A stretch of DNA of 64,000 bases from Liquorilactobacillus capillatus DSM 19910 (GCF_001434915.1 NZ_AZEF01000027.1:238577-302576); one strand, 5' to 3'. Counted from the stretch's first letter, positions 23,760-32,104 are shown. The notes: generated from the sequence alone by a model not told the origin. Numbers and translations are program-made.

Positions 23760-24082
23760 CCTTGAGCTTTATATTTTTAATTGTCAAGCTTTGAAATCAG
23801 TTATCTAAAATACATTAGTTACTAGCAGATAATCAGCTCGCGTAACTCATTCTAAATTAAAATGGAAATCAAAACAATAGCAAGTAAAAAGAGGTCCTTA
23901 AAAGTTGGATAGCTATTTTTATATTTGTATTAAAAATAGTATCTCTGATACTATAATTCAAAAAAATAATAGAAATACAAAAGCACCTCTTGTAATGAGT
24001 GTAAGCTGTTCATTTAATATTATTGCTCAGGTAGCGCCCTTAGAAGCATATAGGATAAAATACTAATTAGAAAATGCTGTTT
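23760..24082. other. non-coding stretch in prophage remnant
   Basis: Only an imperfect hairpin CTATTTTTA...TAAAAATAG (23909-23937) and a wider AGAGGT/ACCTCT pair (about 23891-24000) stand out. No reading frame is convincing; probably deletion scar where capsid genes once lay. Confidence 0.4.
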
Positions 24083-24223
24083 TTACGGTGTTTTTAAGTT
24101 TTCTACTATATAACCCTGAGTTTTCTCAACAACATCAAAACTATCATCCCAAATTACATCATGTGCAATCTTAGGAAATTTAGCAAGCTTATCTTTTAAG
24201 CTGTCTTAACCTTTCCATTCAAC
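24083..24223 (-). pseudogene. N-terminal fragment of HK97-gp10-like phage gene
   Basis: In the minus frame the sequence reads VEWKG-stop-DSLKDKLAKFPKIAHDV... FDVVEKTQGYIVEN, then TAA. The pattern (V.F/WKGLD.L...L) resembles the start of HK97 gp10/minor tail proteins. A TAA at 24206-24208 interrupts it and the C-terminal half is missing. Starts directly after the structural gene stop, implying the capsid and connector genes between were deleted. Confidence 0.5.
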
Positions 24224-24224
24224 A

Positions 24225-24590
24225 TTAGCCACCAGTTTGCCCACCGGATGTTCCTGTACTTAAATCAGCAATATCTTTAAAGTGAATCGTAGTCATTGCC
24301 TTAATTGCATCAGCAGACGGAGCAACTGGCAAGTGTTGACCAAGCAACCATCCTTCTTGAATAACTGCTACTGGCTGTTTGCCTTCCGTAACATCTACTT
24401 CATTGTAAGTTACCCCGATCGCCTTAGCATCGTTCGTTGGATAAACGGTGCCAGCTGGAATAATCTTGTGACCAAGTCCATCAGTTTGTACATTATAGTT
24501 AGTATCATCTACAGTTTGTGTAAATGATGTCACTTTTTCAGAAACCAAGAAATTTAACTGATTGACTTCTACCTTTTTCTTTACATACAT
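24225..24590 (-). CDS. phage head structural protein (head-fibre/decoration-like)
   Basis: 121 residues, ATG after AGGAGGAAT. N-terminal MYVKKKVEVNQLNFLVSEKV, then strand-rich AGTVYPTNDAKAIGVTYNEVDVTEGKQPVAVIQEG, and a Gly/Thr tail TGTSGGQTGG. Proteins of this type sit between scaffold and major capsid genes in Lactobacillus siphophages and are thought to decorate or extend from the head. Frame intact, but the following capsid gene is lost. Confidence 0.65.
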   Translation of the reverse strand: MYVKKKVEVNQLNFLVSEKVTSFTQTVDDTNYNVQTDGLGHKIIPAGTVYPTNDAKAIGVTYNEVDVTEGKQPVAVIQEGWLLGQHLPVAPSADAIKAMTTIHFKDIADLSTGTSGGQTGG

Positions 24591-24668
24591 AGATATTCCT
24601 CCTTATTTATTTAACTGTGTCCCAAATACTCTTTGCAGCGCCTTTGCTCTGCTTATTCCGTTCTTCGG

Positions 24669-25271
24669 CTATTGATTCACTAGTAGACTTCGAACCGCCA
24701 TCCCATCACCGGCACCAGGTGTCTTAGAAGAATTAGCCAGCGCCTTATCAACACCTTGTTTGAGTGCCTCACGGAATCCTTCGGTAACTTCTTTGTAAGT
24801 TGTTTCAAGATTATCTGTGTCAGCAAATGCAGGAGTGAAAGCCTTAACCAAGCTCACTGGCAGTCCATCTTCAGCGAGTTTATTCGTGATATTAGCACAA
24901 TTCTCTTTGACAGTAACTTCCTGTTCACGCTGATTGAGCTTTTCTTGCTTCTGATTGAAGTCGTACTCAGCTTTCTCAGCATCAGTCATCTGTTCATAAT
25001 ACTTCTTTTCCTTGGACTCCTTCTCCCATTTGGCTTTCAGATTCTCCGCAGCTTTTTCAAACTGCTTGTCATAAGCAGAATCAAACCAACTGTTGAATTC
25101 ATCTTCGGTCTTGAAAGCTTTGAAGGGCTTGTCTTCTTTACCTTCAGGATCCGGATCACCGCCATTGGGACCTTTGCCCCATCCCCTCCCTCCGTCTCCA
25201 CCAGCAGGATCTCCACCTTCAGCGAAACGTTGCAGATTCAATAAAGTGCTGTAAAATCGTATCTTTTCCAT
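24669..25271 (-). CDS. phage scaffolding protein (DUF4355-like)
   Basis: 200 residues. Begins with RFYSTLLNLQRFAEGG, a Gly/Asp-rich spacer, then FKTEDEFNSWFDSAYDKQFEKAAENLKAKWE, a long charged helix region (about 85-135, rich in K/E/Q: QMTDAEKAEYDFNQKQEKL) and a C-terminal ANITNKLAEDGLPVSLVKAF block. This is the DUF4355 scaffold layout. Scaffolds guide capsid assembly and then leave. The Gly-rich stretch reads GGRGWGKG, unlike GGDGGKD in the fragment at 22.6 kb, suggesting paired indels. RBS AGGAGGAAT present; frame intact. Confidence 0.8.
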   Translation of the reverse strand: MEKIRFYSTLLNLQRFAEGGDPAGGDGGRGWGKGPNGGDPDPEGKEDKPFKAFKTEDEFNSWFDSAYDKQFEKAAENLKAKWEKESKEKKYYEQMTDAEKAEYDFNQKQEKLNQREQEVTVKENCANITNKLAEDGLPVSLVKAFTPAFADTDNLETTYKEVTEGFREALKQGVDKALANSSKTPGAGDGMAVRSLLVNQ

Positions 25272-25313
25272 TGTGATTCCTCCTTAGCTCATGCACATTT
25301 AATTCACCCCACG

Positions 25314-25361
25314 AAAAATAGCACCCCACACACGGCAAGCTGCCTCATGTACAGTGCTATC
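25314..25361 (-). terminator. hairpin upstream of scaffold gene
   Basis: Outer arms GATAGCAC/GTGCTAT and inner GGCA-GCT-TGCC, followed by TTTTTC on the minus strand. Terminator or attenuator preceding the scaffold gene. Confidence 0.55.
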
Positions 25362-25509
25362 AATCATTATGTAAAGTAGTTAAACCCACACACGCTATTT
25401 AATTTAAGTAGTTTAACGACCTTGCTCAGGTTAAATCTATTTTTTGTATTTCAATAATGTACAAAAAAGTCTTATACTTATAGTCGTTTAACAAGTTAGG
25501 AGTTTTTTT

Positions 25510-26112
25510 GTGGAATGGATAAAGAACAGGCTTAATACTTTACTGGATAATTTGATCTTTCATTTTATTTTAAGTACTACTGCCATAACCGCATTTTTTA
25601 TGTTTTTTTCAAAAAGCCTTAAAGTTATTTTTTCTAACATTTATTTTTGGATAGTATTAATTGCTGTTGCCCTATTTTGGCTAATGTTATATAAAATTAG
25701 AAATATTCATATGAATAATCAAACTGGCTATCCTAATGATAATATTCTAACTGTTGGAGATACCCATAATATTCCTTTTTTTGATGGATTTTTTTTAGTT
25801 AACTTCAATATAAATCTTAATAATGAATTATGTTTTTCTAGTATTGATGGCTTCTTTTGTCCAAAATGCAGAAGCAAACTAAAAGTTAAATCAAGTTTTC
25901 TGGGTAACTACAAATATTACTGTCCACTTGACAATTTAAAGTTTAAGAGTAATTACTCAAGCTCTACATGCAGAAATTATATTCATAATTTTTTTAACAG
26001 ATATCTTTCAGTTAAAAAAAGCCCGGAAGAACTTAATAAACTCTTTGGCAGTGATAATTTCGATAAAGAATTAAGAAAAATATTAGCAAAATTATTTCCA
26101 TCTATTTTTTAG
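25510..26112 (+). CDS. membrane protein with zinc-ribbon, phage cargo (moron) candidate
   Basis: 200 residues from a GTG start after TTAGGAG. Two membrane helices (about 12-34 and 42-62), then a soluble domain with FCPKCRSKLKVK and YYCPLDN, i.e. Cys pairs spaced like a zinc ribbon (third and fourth ligands partly degenerate). It is transcribed against the phage head genes and sits between the MuF gene and the scaffold gene, normally adjacent, which is typical for cargo inserted in late operons. Strongly AT-rich. Function unknown. Confidence 0.7.
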   Translation: MEWIKNRLNTLLDNLIFHFILSTTAITAFFMFFSKSLKVIFSNIYFWIVLIAVALFWLMLYKIRNIHMNNQTGYPNDNILTVGDTHNIPFFDGFFLVNFNINLNNELCFSSIDGFFCPKCRSKLKVKSSFLGNYKYYCPLDNLKFKSNYSSSTCRNYIHNFFNRYLSVKKSPEELNKLFGSDNFDKELRKILAKLFPSIF

Positions 26113-26209
26113 TTCATACACTCTAAAACGCAAAAATAAAGTTTATGTCTAAATTTAAGTTTGTTTCTCATTCATTAATCATTCTTTCCCAGTCTCAATC
26201 CGTTGTGTC

Positions 26210-27216
26210 TTAGCTAATCTTGAATTTCTTACCGGTGTTAGGATTGTTTGCATTCCTTGTGACAGCATATGGACTGTTAGCAAAATGAATAACTGCCACT
26301 GTCCGGCAATTCGGATGAAACGGTGGGTAATCTGTGCCAACCTCTGCAGCCTTAGTTTTGAACACTTTACCGTCCATATGCTGGCATATTTGAGACGTAC
26401 GTTTATCAAGGACTGCAACAAGTTGATACTCTTTTACGTCTCGTTCTTTCCAACTATCAAGTTTTGTCTTGTTATGGAAATAATTAGCTTCAGTCCTAAT
26501 TAATCTCTTTACATTGTAAATACCGGCACCAAACTCTTTCTCAATCACCTGTGCCATCTCACACTCAGACATTCCGGACATCTGCTGGGCGGTAAATAAC
26601 TCATGGAGTCTCTCAGCTAACTTATCGGTGTTGTTCCAAATACGCTGTGAGTAATTCTTACCGTGCCATCGTTCGTTCAGCGTCTGCTTAACGTAACGAG
26701 TAGAGAGTTGCTTAAACTTTCTTCTCTGGAACTGCATTGACTGTGGTAACTTTCTTGCCAGCTTCAGGATTAACAATATTTATCTTGCGTACCTTTTTTA
26801 TCCAGATCAGCGACATAACCCTTTTCGTAAAGTTGAACATCTTTTGTGACATCGCCAATAATCTTTTCTGCAGTGGCTTGATTCCATGCATCTTGAATTA
26901 CTTTTGTGTATAGATCAGTTGAATGTTCAATTTCAACACTAGCTGCCTGTTTAACAGCAATATAGGGCTTGGCCTGTAACTCCTCTAAGCGACTAATCCG
27001 TCCCTTAGCTGCCAAAGCTGACAAGTAATCGGTGACTTATTTCTTAGACTCAACGTCTGTAACATTCTTAGCCAACGCACGCAAAGTTACAAGCTCGGTA
27101 GAGCTAACTGTAGTGCTCATAATTCCTTCTGCTTGTGCCATCGTTGACATCATCATGTGCTTTTTATTCGTCCCTAACAGCTCTTAGCTCCCAGTAAGTT
27201 AACTTGTCTTTATCAG
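26210..27216 (-). pseudogene. broken MuF-type (SPP1 gp7-like) phage head morphogenesis gene
   Basis: Pieces in three frames assemble into one minor head protein: DKDKLTYWELRAVRDE (about 27216-27170), SSTELVTLRALAKNV, a TAA at 27037-27039, SALAAKGRISRLEELQAKPYIAV, a frame change in the A/T run at 26794-26799 (VRKINIVNPEAGKKV follows in another frame), another near 26710-26720, then QLSTRYVKQTLNERWHGKNY ... LDKRTSQICQHMDG and PPFHPNCR, the MuF motif. A further frame change and probable deletion lies near 27100. Not functional. The last open piece is 26210-26776. Confidence 0.82.
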
Positions 27217-27278
27217 CCCTTTGTAGTAAACGAGAGGTTTACTGATAAGAGCAAGAGTAGCTAACCATCGTTCACACA

Positions 27279-27397
27279 TTAAACTGTAGCGTAAACTATG
27301 TCTTTACCAAGTATATCAAAACCTGCATGACCACCGATTACTTTGGTCATAACTTGATACTCATTATATTTGCTTTGCAACTTACCTTTGTAAACCT
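27279..27397 (-). pseudogene. unassigned gene fragment in prophage remnant
   Basis: A 39-codon open stretch on the minus strand reads VYKGKLQSKYNEYQVMTKV... and ends ...YATV-TAA. A TAG is in frame just upstream. Codon-like composition suggests the tail of a lost gene upstream of the MuF gene. No family recognised. A hairpin GTAAAC-GAGAG-GTTTAC lies at about 27223-27239. Confidence 0.35.
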
Positions 27398-27554
27398 ACT
27401 CTATTTTTAGCATAGTATTTTACATACTAACATACTTACATTCTAGATATGTTAGTTAATCACTTTTCTAACGCTAGGCTATGAGTTGGGCTACCCATGA
27501 CCTCTTCTTATTCATAACTTAAAACTATATACCCCCCAATAATAAATACTTTTA

Positions 27555-28166
27555 TCACATTTTTCTGAATGTACGGTGCATTTGATCAAGAATAAAAGAA
27601 GTCATCGCAACCATGTCGTCAAAATATATATGAATTTTTTCTTTATCAACTTTCATTAACTGTGCTTTATTTAATGATGCTTTTTGCGAAAGAAAATTCA
27701 TGGTTTCTTCAACTTGTGCACTACTTCTTTTCAATTTTTCAAGCAAATATATATACTTTTTTTCGTCATTAGCATTTGCCGCCCTAACAATTGTTTGTAA
27801 TGACCCTGCATTATGCATAAGTTCATGCAAATTATTATTCAATTGTCTTGCTGAATTTCGTACATTTACAGGGTCAAGTTCAGCTAAACTATGCATCAAG
27901 ACGTTAATATCACTAACTGCCGTTTCAAATAGTACGTCTTTTTTTTCAAATTCTTGAAGGCAAAATTGTAATTTAAATATTTTACCCTGAACATCAAAAT
28001 TATTTTGCTTATTTATTTCAAGTTGTTTATATATCTCTTGCTTATTTTTCTTAGCATCAACTGTTGCTTTATAAGACTGATACAAAGAAAATAATACAGC
28101 TGTAAAAGTTGCAATAGAGCCGCCCAAATCAGCCCAAGAACCCACTTCTAATCCCCATATTGTCAT
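27555..28166 (-). CDS. membrane-anchored coiled-coil protein
   Basis: 203 residues. N-terminal membrane segment GSWADLGGSIATFTAVLFSLYQSY (about 9-32) followed by a long charged, helical cytosolic region with heptad-like stretches (NKQEIYKQLEINKQNN, NVRNSARQLNNNLHELMH, EKLKRSSAQVEETMNFL). Intact, ATG after AAGGAGAAA. Similar one-helix coiled-coil proteins occur as cargo near phage genes, but I do not recognise the family. Preceded by a terminator-like hairpin at 28234-28263, so it has its own transcription unit. Confidence 0.7.
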   Translation of the reverse strand: MTIWGLEVGSWADLGGSIATFTAVLFSLYQSYKATVDAKKNKQEIYKQLEINKQNNFDVQGKIFKLQFCLQEFEKKDVLFETAVSDINVLMHSLAELDPVNVRNSARQLNNNLHELMHNAGSLQTIVRAANANDEKKYIYLLEKLKRSSAQVEETMNFLSQKASLNKAQLMKVDKEKIHIYFDDMVAMTSFILDQMHRTFRKM

Positions 28167-28233
28167 TAAATTTCTCCTTCATTTATTCATTACACATTCA
28201 TTTTAGCTACCATTATACTCGCAAAGAAGATAC

Positions 28234-28263
28234 AAAAAAAGCAGCTCAATAGCTGCTTTTATA
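28234..28263. terminator. bidirectional terminator
   Basis: AAAAAAAGCAGCT-CAAT-AGCTGCTTTTAT. Confidence 0.75.
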
Positions 28264-28812
28264 GGTATTTAAGGTTCACATCTCTCACCCGTCTTGTCTA
28301 CTTTAAAAAGATAAATATTACCTATCACTTTAACAATAATAATAAAAGCTTTCAAATTAAAAAGAATTCTCTTGAACAGAATATTTAATATATATCTTTC
28401 AACACCGTATCACCACGCACGTTTTAAAAATTCTGAATTATCATCCATAGAAATAATATTAGGTAATACACCTCCTAAAGTCGCCAAGATAATCAAAGAA
28501 ATAGCTATTGAATCACTCACACTTCTACGTAAGTTTTTCAAATTACATATACAAAAAATTATCAAAGATACAATGAGTTAGATGTTAACTCTGAAATTAA
28601 GCATACCTTATCTTGCATATTTCATTTACTAGTATCTGGTATCAAATAATTTTTTCGCAAAAATTTGTATACATAGCTTCAGAAGTAACCATTATCAAAT
28701 TTTCCACGCTCATAACGATTGATGACACCAGCCTTGGTTTGATTAAATTAATTACGTCCAATGCAGTATCTTCTTCATGAAAAGTAATACTCATTAAAGC
28801 AGCTGTGTCCTT
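28264..28812. other. degenerate prophage stretch
   Basis: No intact gene. On the minus strand at about 28630-28765 a broken frame reads NQTKAGVINRYERGKFDN..., with stops on either side and a continuation SYVYKFLRKNYLIPDTSK; this looks like the remnant of a phage DNA-binding protein. The plus-strand 69-codon frame at 28372 has no ribosome site. Confidence 0.35.
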
Positions 28813-29055
28813 TTAATATAGGATCAAAATTTCATCAATTAATTTACGTATTTGTTTTTGATCTAAACTTTTTTCTTTAGATTCTCGTACCATTGATAAT
28901 TCAATATTAAAGCTAGTTCCATTAATTCTCTTTAATTGTGCTATTGCTTTATTGATTGGATTATCTTTAAAATCATCTACTGCTGCAAAACTAAAACCTG
29001 AACCCTTTACAAAAATACGTCGATAGATTTTATGTTTCTTTATTTTTGAAAACAT
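28813..29055 (-). CDS. short uncharacterised ORF in prophage remnant
   Basis: 80 residues, basic at the N-terminus (FSKIKKHKIYRRIF), then SGFSFAAVDDFKDNPINKAIA and a C-terminal helix DQKQIRKLIDEILIL. No ribosome binding site precedes the ATG, so it may be part of a larger lost gene. It lies 28 bases after the broken ArpU-type gene. Function unknown. Confidence 0.35.
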   Translation of the reverse strand: MFSKIKKHKIYRRIFVKGSGFSFAAVDDFKDNPINKAIAQLKRINGTSFNIELSMVRESKEKSLDQKQIRKLIDEILILY

Positions 29056-29083
29056 AGAGGAAGTAACGATATCGGTATGTTTC

Positions 29084-29517
29084 TCAACTTTCCGATGATA
29101 CCATTTTATTTAATGCACCGAAACTATCGTAATTTGTGCCAAATCAGCATTCACCACAAATTTTACCCCAAAGCTCTAATAATGAGTTTCTTCGACGGTA
29201 CAATTTTCTGCCTGAATATCCCAAGCTTTCGCCTATTTCATTCCACCCCATATAATTTGCTTAAATAAATTTCCATTCATAGATCTCTTTTAATTCCTCG
29301 TTTTTTTAGAAAGTTCCTTTAAAAATTTATTACCACATTTTTTTAGCAACTCTAGTTTTTTCAACCTCTTGTCTTTTTTTAATCGATTAAGATAACTTTC
29401 TTCTGGTCTAGATATTTGACTTCCTCGACCGCTATCAATATTTCCAATAAGTGTAGGTTTTCATGGAGATATTAAATATACCTTTCGAAGTCTGATTTGG
29501 TTCTCAATTCTAGCCAT
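29084..29517 (-). pseudogene. broken ArpU/RinA-type phage late regulator
   Basis: From ATG at 29517 the minus strand reads MARIENQIRLRKVYLISP-stop-KPTLIGNIDSGRGSQISR..., continues to a TAA after SKKTRN, and in a shifted frame ELKEIYEWKFI-stop-ANYMGWNEIGESLGYSG..., then RKLYRRRNSLLELWGKIC-type text with another stop (TGA) near the end. The YxxxxxxW.EIGE.LGYS.R...RRR pattern is the C-terminal helix-turn-helix of ArpU/RinA regulators that switch on phage packaging genes. At least three in-frame stops and one frameshift: not functional. Confidence 0.6.
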
Positions 29518-29787
29518 TATTTATATATTCGTTTCCTACCCCATGTACTGTTGCTTGGTTGCCTTTTATCCCTTTCTTATAATTAAAACTAATAGTTCTA
29601 CTGATACAGCATTTTACTTCAATACTTTTCTCTTGCTATTTTATACAACATCTAATTCAATTAGATTGCTAAAAACGGATTACAAAAAAACCTTTTGTCC
29701 TTTTTATGTTACTTTTTTACGATTTAATCTTATAATTAAAAGTATGACTGTGAAAGCAAAGTAATGTCTGCTACTATTAAAAACTGA

Positions 29788-29830
29788 TGTCCAGAAAACT
29801 GATGACAATAAAAGCTGAAATATTAGGGGG
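29788..29830 (+). promoter_or_regulatory. 5' element shared with 22119-22163
   Basis: Near-identical to the sequence before the gene at 22171 (TGTCCAGA, ACTGATGACA, TAAAAGCTGAA, TTAGGGGG). Ends in the ribosome site of the next gene. Confidence 0.6.
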
Positions 29831-29837
29831 AATAAAG

Positions 29838-30524
29838 ATGTCTAAGAAAATAATAGGAGAAGATGGAAAAACGTACAAAGTAAAGAAACCTTTCTACAAA
29901 AGAATATGGTTTTGGGTTTTAGTTGTTCTGGTGATATCTGTAGGATCACAGATGGGTAATTCTAAAAGTGACTCAGCTAAAAATACATCTAATAATTCTT
30001 CAAAAACCGCAAGCTCTAAATCTAATTCCGCTAAAAAAAGCGTTACAGGTTTGACTGAAGGAAACTTTAACAAAATAACACTTTCAGAAAATAATGGGAC
30101 TACTGTTGCAGATGTTCAAAAATTATTTGGTAAAAAAGCAGATTCAACCTCGGAACAAACTATTCAAAATATCAAATCAGAAATGCATGCTTTTAATAAT
30201 GTCGATGGTGGAAGTTTAGGTTCCAATATTATTGTTGGTTTTTCAAATAACCACGCAATTTCAAAAGCAATAACGGGTATAAAAGTTGACCGCGTTAAAA
30301 AAGTATCATTAAGTGAATTTAACAATGTTTCTAATGGGACTACTAAAGATAAAATCCAAGCAAGTTTTGGTAAGCCTAATGGTATTAGCTTAACCAATAT
30401 TGGTGATCAAACTACTGAGATATGGACTTACACATCTGGTGTTAAAGGCTCATTAGGCTCCAATTTCGAAATAACTTTTACAAATGATGCAGTTTCGGGT
30501 AAAACTCAAACAAATATGCAATAA
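29838..30524 (+). CDS. membrane-anchored DUF3862-like secreted protein
   Basis: 228 residues from ATG after TAGGGGGAATAAAG; a longer frame from 29787 runs through the shared leader and is rejected. N-terminal basic stretch KTYKVKKPFYKRIWFWVLVVLVISVGSQ gives one membrane anchor (about 24-38); a Ser/Asn/Lys linker follows; then two similar halves with NKITLS...GTTVADVQKLFGKK and VSLSEFNNVSNGTTKDKIQASFGKP, the repeated motif of DUF3862/BLIP-like domains. Each half ends with GSLGSN. Outside the membrane; role unknown. Ends at a terminator. Confidence 0.75.
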   Translation: MSKKIIGEDGKTYKVKKPFYKRIWFWVLVVLVISVGSQMGNSKSDSAKNTSNNSSKTASSKSNSAKKSVTGLTEGNFNKITLSENNGTTVADVQKLFGKKADSTSEQTIQNIKSEMHAFNNVDGGSLGSNIIVGFSNNHAISKAITGIKVDRVKKVSLSEFNNVSNGTTKDKIQASFGKPNGISLTNIGDQTTEIWTYTSGVKGSLGSNFEITFTNDAVSGKTQTNMQ

Positions 30525-30563
30525 AAAACACATCTCTCCCCGACCAAGACGAAAGATGTGTTA
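30524..30563. terminator. terminator between DUF3862-like gene and tRNA-Ser
   Basis: AACACATCT...AGATGTGTT; T run on the minus strand makes it a good terminator for tRNA-Ser. Confidence 0.75.
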
Positions 30564-30616
30564 TACAATTTATACATAGAGGTAATATGCGCCCTTTTGT
30601 ATTATATATTAAATAA

Positions 30617-30703
30617 GGAGAGTACAGGATTTGAACCTGCGCGCCGGTATTAGCCGGTTCGCCGGATTTCGAGTCCGGTGCATTACCACTCTGCCAACTC
30701 TCC
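30617..30703 (-). tRNA. tRNA-Ser, anticodon CGA
   Basis: 87 nt with a long variable arm (CGAACCGGCTAATACCGGCG). Anticodon stem CCGGA/TCCGG, loop CTCGAAA, anticodon CGA reading TCG. Acceptor GGAGAGT/ACTCTCC perfect. The base after the stem (position 73) is T, not the G usual for serine tRNAs, and CCA is not encoded. Confidence 0.93.
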
Positions 30704-30754
30704 AACAACGGTAAATATTATATCAATTTATTGGAGAAAAAGCAATAGTCTATT

Positions 30755-31507
30755 TTAGTCTCTACATAACCCTTGTGACTGAATTGCACGCCAGAGATCA
30801 TCCCGTTTAGTTTTATGACAGTTAAGTTTTTGCGACGTAATTTGTTTTGTAAACGAATCAATTCTACGGTTGGCAGCACGCAAATCATAATATGTTTGAA
30901 CAAGTTGATCATAATCGGACATTTGCTTAACATCAACTTGACGCTGATAAGTATTTTCGAAGAAAGTAAATTCAATTGGGAGTCGTGGCTTCAACTGCGG
31001 CTGTTGATCTGCTTGACCAACTTGAAGTCCTAAAATTGGATATGTCAGTGGCGGTAATTCTAGGACGTCCAGTAATGCAAAAGGATCATTATTGATACTC
31101 CCAAGGATCACTGCACCTAAATCCATACTTTCAACAGCGTTAACTACGTTTTGAACCCGTAAAACAGTATCTTGCATAGCCTGCATAAAAATATCAGTTT
31201 TATGTAGGCGTCCATCGTCTTTCCCTAGCTGCTGTCTAATCTGCTGATTACGATAAAGGTCAGCGATAAAAATAAAGAGATCCCCATTTTTGCCAACATA
31301 TTCTTGATTAGTAATTTGCCTAATCTTGTCCCGCTTGCTCCTATCTGTAATATGTAAAATTGAAGTTTGCTGCATGAACATACTGGTAGCGGTTTGACTG
31401 GCAACTTCTTTAATCATCTCCAACTCATCCGTTGTCAACGTACGCTCTTTAAAAGCACGAATCGTACGGTGTGTTACCTGTTTTATTGTTGTCTGATTTC
31501 TAATCAT
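30755..31507 (-). CDS. NADPH-dependent flavin nitroreductase (NfrA-like)
   Basis: 250 residues of the nitroreductase fold, NfsA/NfrA branch. N-terminal HRTIRAFKERTLT holds the FMN-phosphate Arg residues (HRTIRxF), SQTATSMFMQQTS follows, then the AVESMDLGAVILGSINN active-site region, and the PPLTYPILGLQVG.PDQQP-like loop reading LTYPILGLQVGQADQQP which is typical for this branch; the C-terminus wraps with a basic tail. The enzyme reduces FMN, nitro compounds or quinones with NADPH. Lone gene between tRNA-Ser and greA. Confidence 0.9.
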   Translation of the reverse strand: MIRNQTTIKQVTHRTIRAFKERTLTTDELEMIKEVASQTATSMFMQQTSILHITDRSKRDKIRQITNQEYVGKNGDLFIFIADLYRNQQIRQQLGKDDGRLHKTDIFMQAMQDTVLRVQNVVNAVESMDLGAVILGSINNDPFALLDVLELPPLTYPILGLQVGQADQQPQLKPRLPIEFTFFENTYQRQVDVKQMSDYDQLVQTYYDLRAANRRIDSFTKQITSQKLNCHKTKRDDLWRAIQSQGLCRD

Positions 31508-31552
31508 CTTTTAGCCCCCTGTTTACCTACTTAGCCCAACACCCAACTTCTT

Positions 31553-31599
31553 AAAAACAAAAGATGCCTCATTCCCCTAGCAGGGCGATGATGGCATCC
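31553..31599 (-). terminator. terminator after greA
   Basis: Minus-strand GATGCC...GGCATC with TTTTGTTTTT tail, ends the mltG-udk-greA run. Confidence 0.75.
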
Positions 31600-31627
31600 T
31601 TAAGCTTATTCTATTTATTTTAATTGA

Positions 31628-32104
31628 CTACTTAACTTCTAAGATTTTTACTTTCATATTACCGCCTGGTGTGGGAATTGAAACTTCTTGACCTAGCTTG
31701 CATCCAACCAAACCCTTAGCGATAGGTGATTCATTAGAAATCTTTCCTGAGAATGGATCAGCTTCTGCAGCTCCAACGATCGTATAAGTTTCTGGTTCTT
31801 CGTCAGGGAGTTCTTTAAAGGTTACTGTCTTTCCCACTGCGATTTCATCAGCATCAACATTACCATTATCAATAATCTCTGCATGATTAACCATTTGTTC
31901 AATCGTTTTAATCTTACCTTCAACAAATGACTGTTCATCTTTTGCAGATTCATATTCTGAGTTTTCGGATAAATCCCCAAAACCACGTGCAATCTTAATC
32001 CGTTCAATAATTTCTGCACGTTTGGATGTTTTTAAAGTTTCAAGTTCTTCTTCTAATTTCTTTTTACCTTCAAGAGTCATTGGATATTTTTTTTCTTCTG
32101 CCAT
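31628..32104 (-). CDS. greA: transcription elongation factor GreA
   Basis: 158 residues from ATG after AGAGGTG. The N-terminal coiled coil carries [16 protein letters not shown], the conserved acidic tip that reaches RNA polymerase secondary channel and triggers RNA cleavage at a backtracked site. The C-terminal FKBP-like domain ends [22 protein letters not shown]. Downstream of udk and mltG, a standard Bacilli order. Confidence 0.96.
   Translation of the reverse strand: MAEEKKYPMTLEGKKKLEEELETLKTSKRAEIIERIKIARGFGDLSENSEYESAKDEQSFVEGKIKTIEQMVNHAEIIDNGNVDADEIAVGKTVTFKELPDEEPETYTIVGAAEADPFSGKISNESPIAKGLVGCKLGQEVSIPTPGGNMKVKILEVK

Larger units (their letters stand above)
22633..29517. mobile_element. 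decayed prophage remnant
   Basis: Minus-strand head genes in phage order (MuF-type head protein, scaffold, small structural protein, gp10-like fragment) with an ArpU-type regulator remnant further right and a second scaffold fragment at the left. No terminase, portal, capsid, tail, lysis or integrase gene survives. Multiple stops and frameshifts show it is defective. Boundaries are approximate; tRNA-Ser at 30.6 kb is a possible former attachment site, but no direct repeat of its 3' end was found on the left. Confidence 0.8.

Noticed and set aside
28372-28581. 69-codon plus-strand frame
   Set aside because: No ribosome site, atypical composition, lies in degenerate prophage DNA.
29543-29764. 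73-codon plus-strand frame with hydrophobic text
   Set aside because: No ribosome site; AT-rich low-complexity stretch at the edge of the prophage remnant.
22550-30640. Direct repeat of the tRNA-Ser 3' end as attL/attR pair
   Set aside because: Looked for the last 20 bases of the tRNA near the left edge of the remnant and did not find them, and no integrase gene is present.
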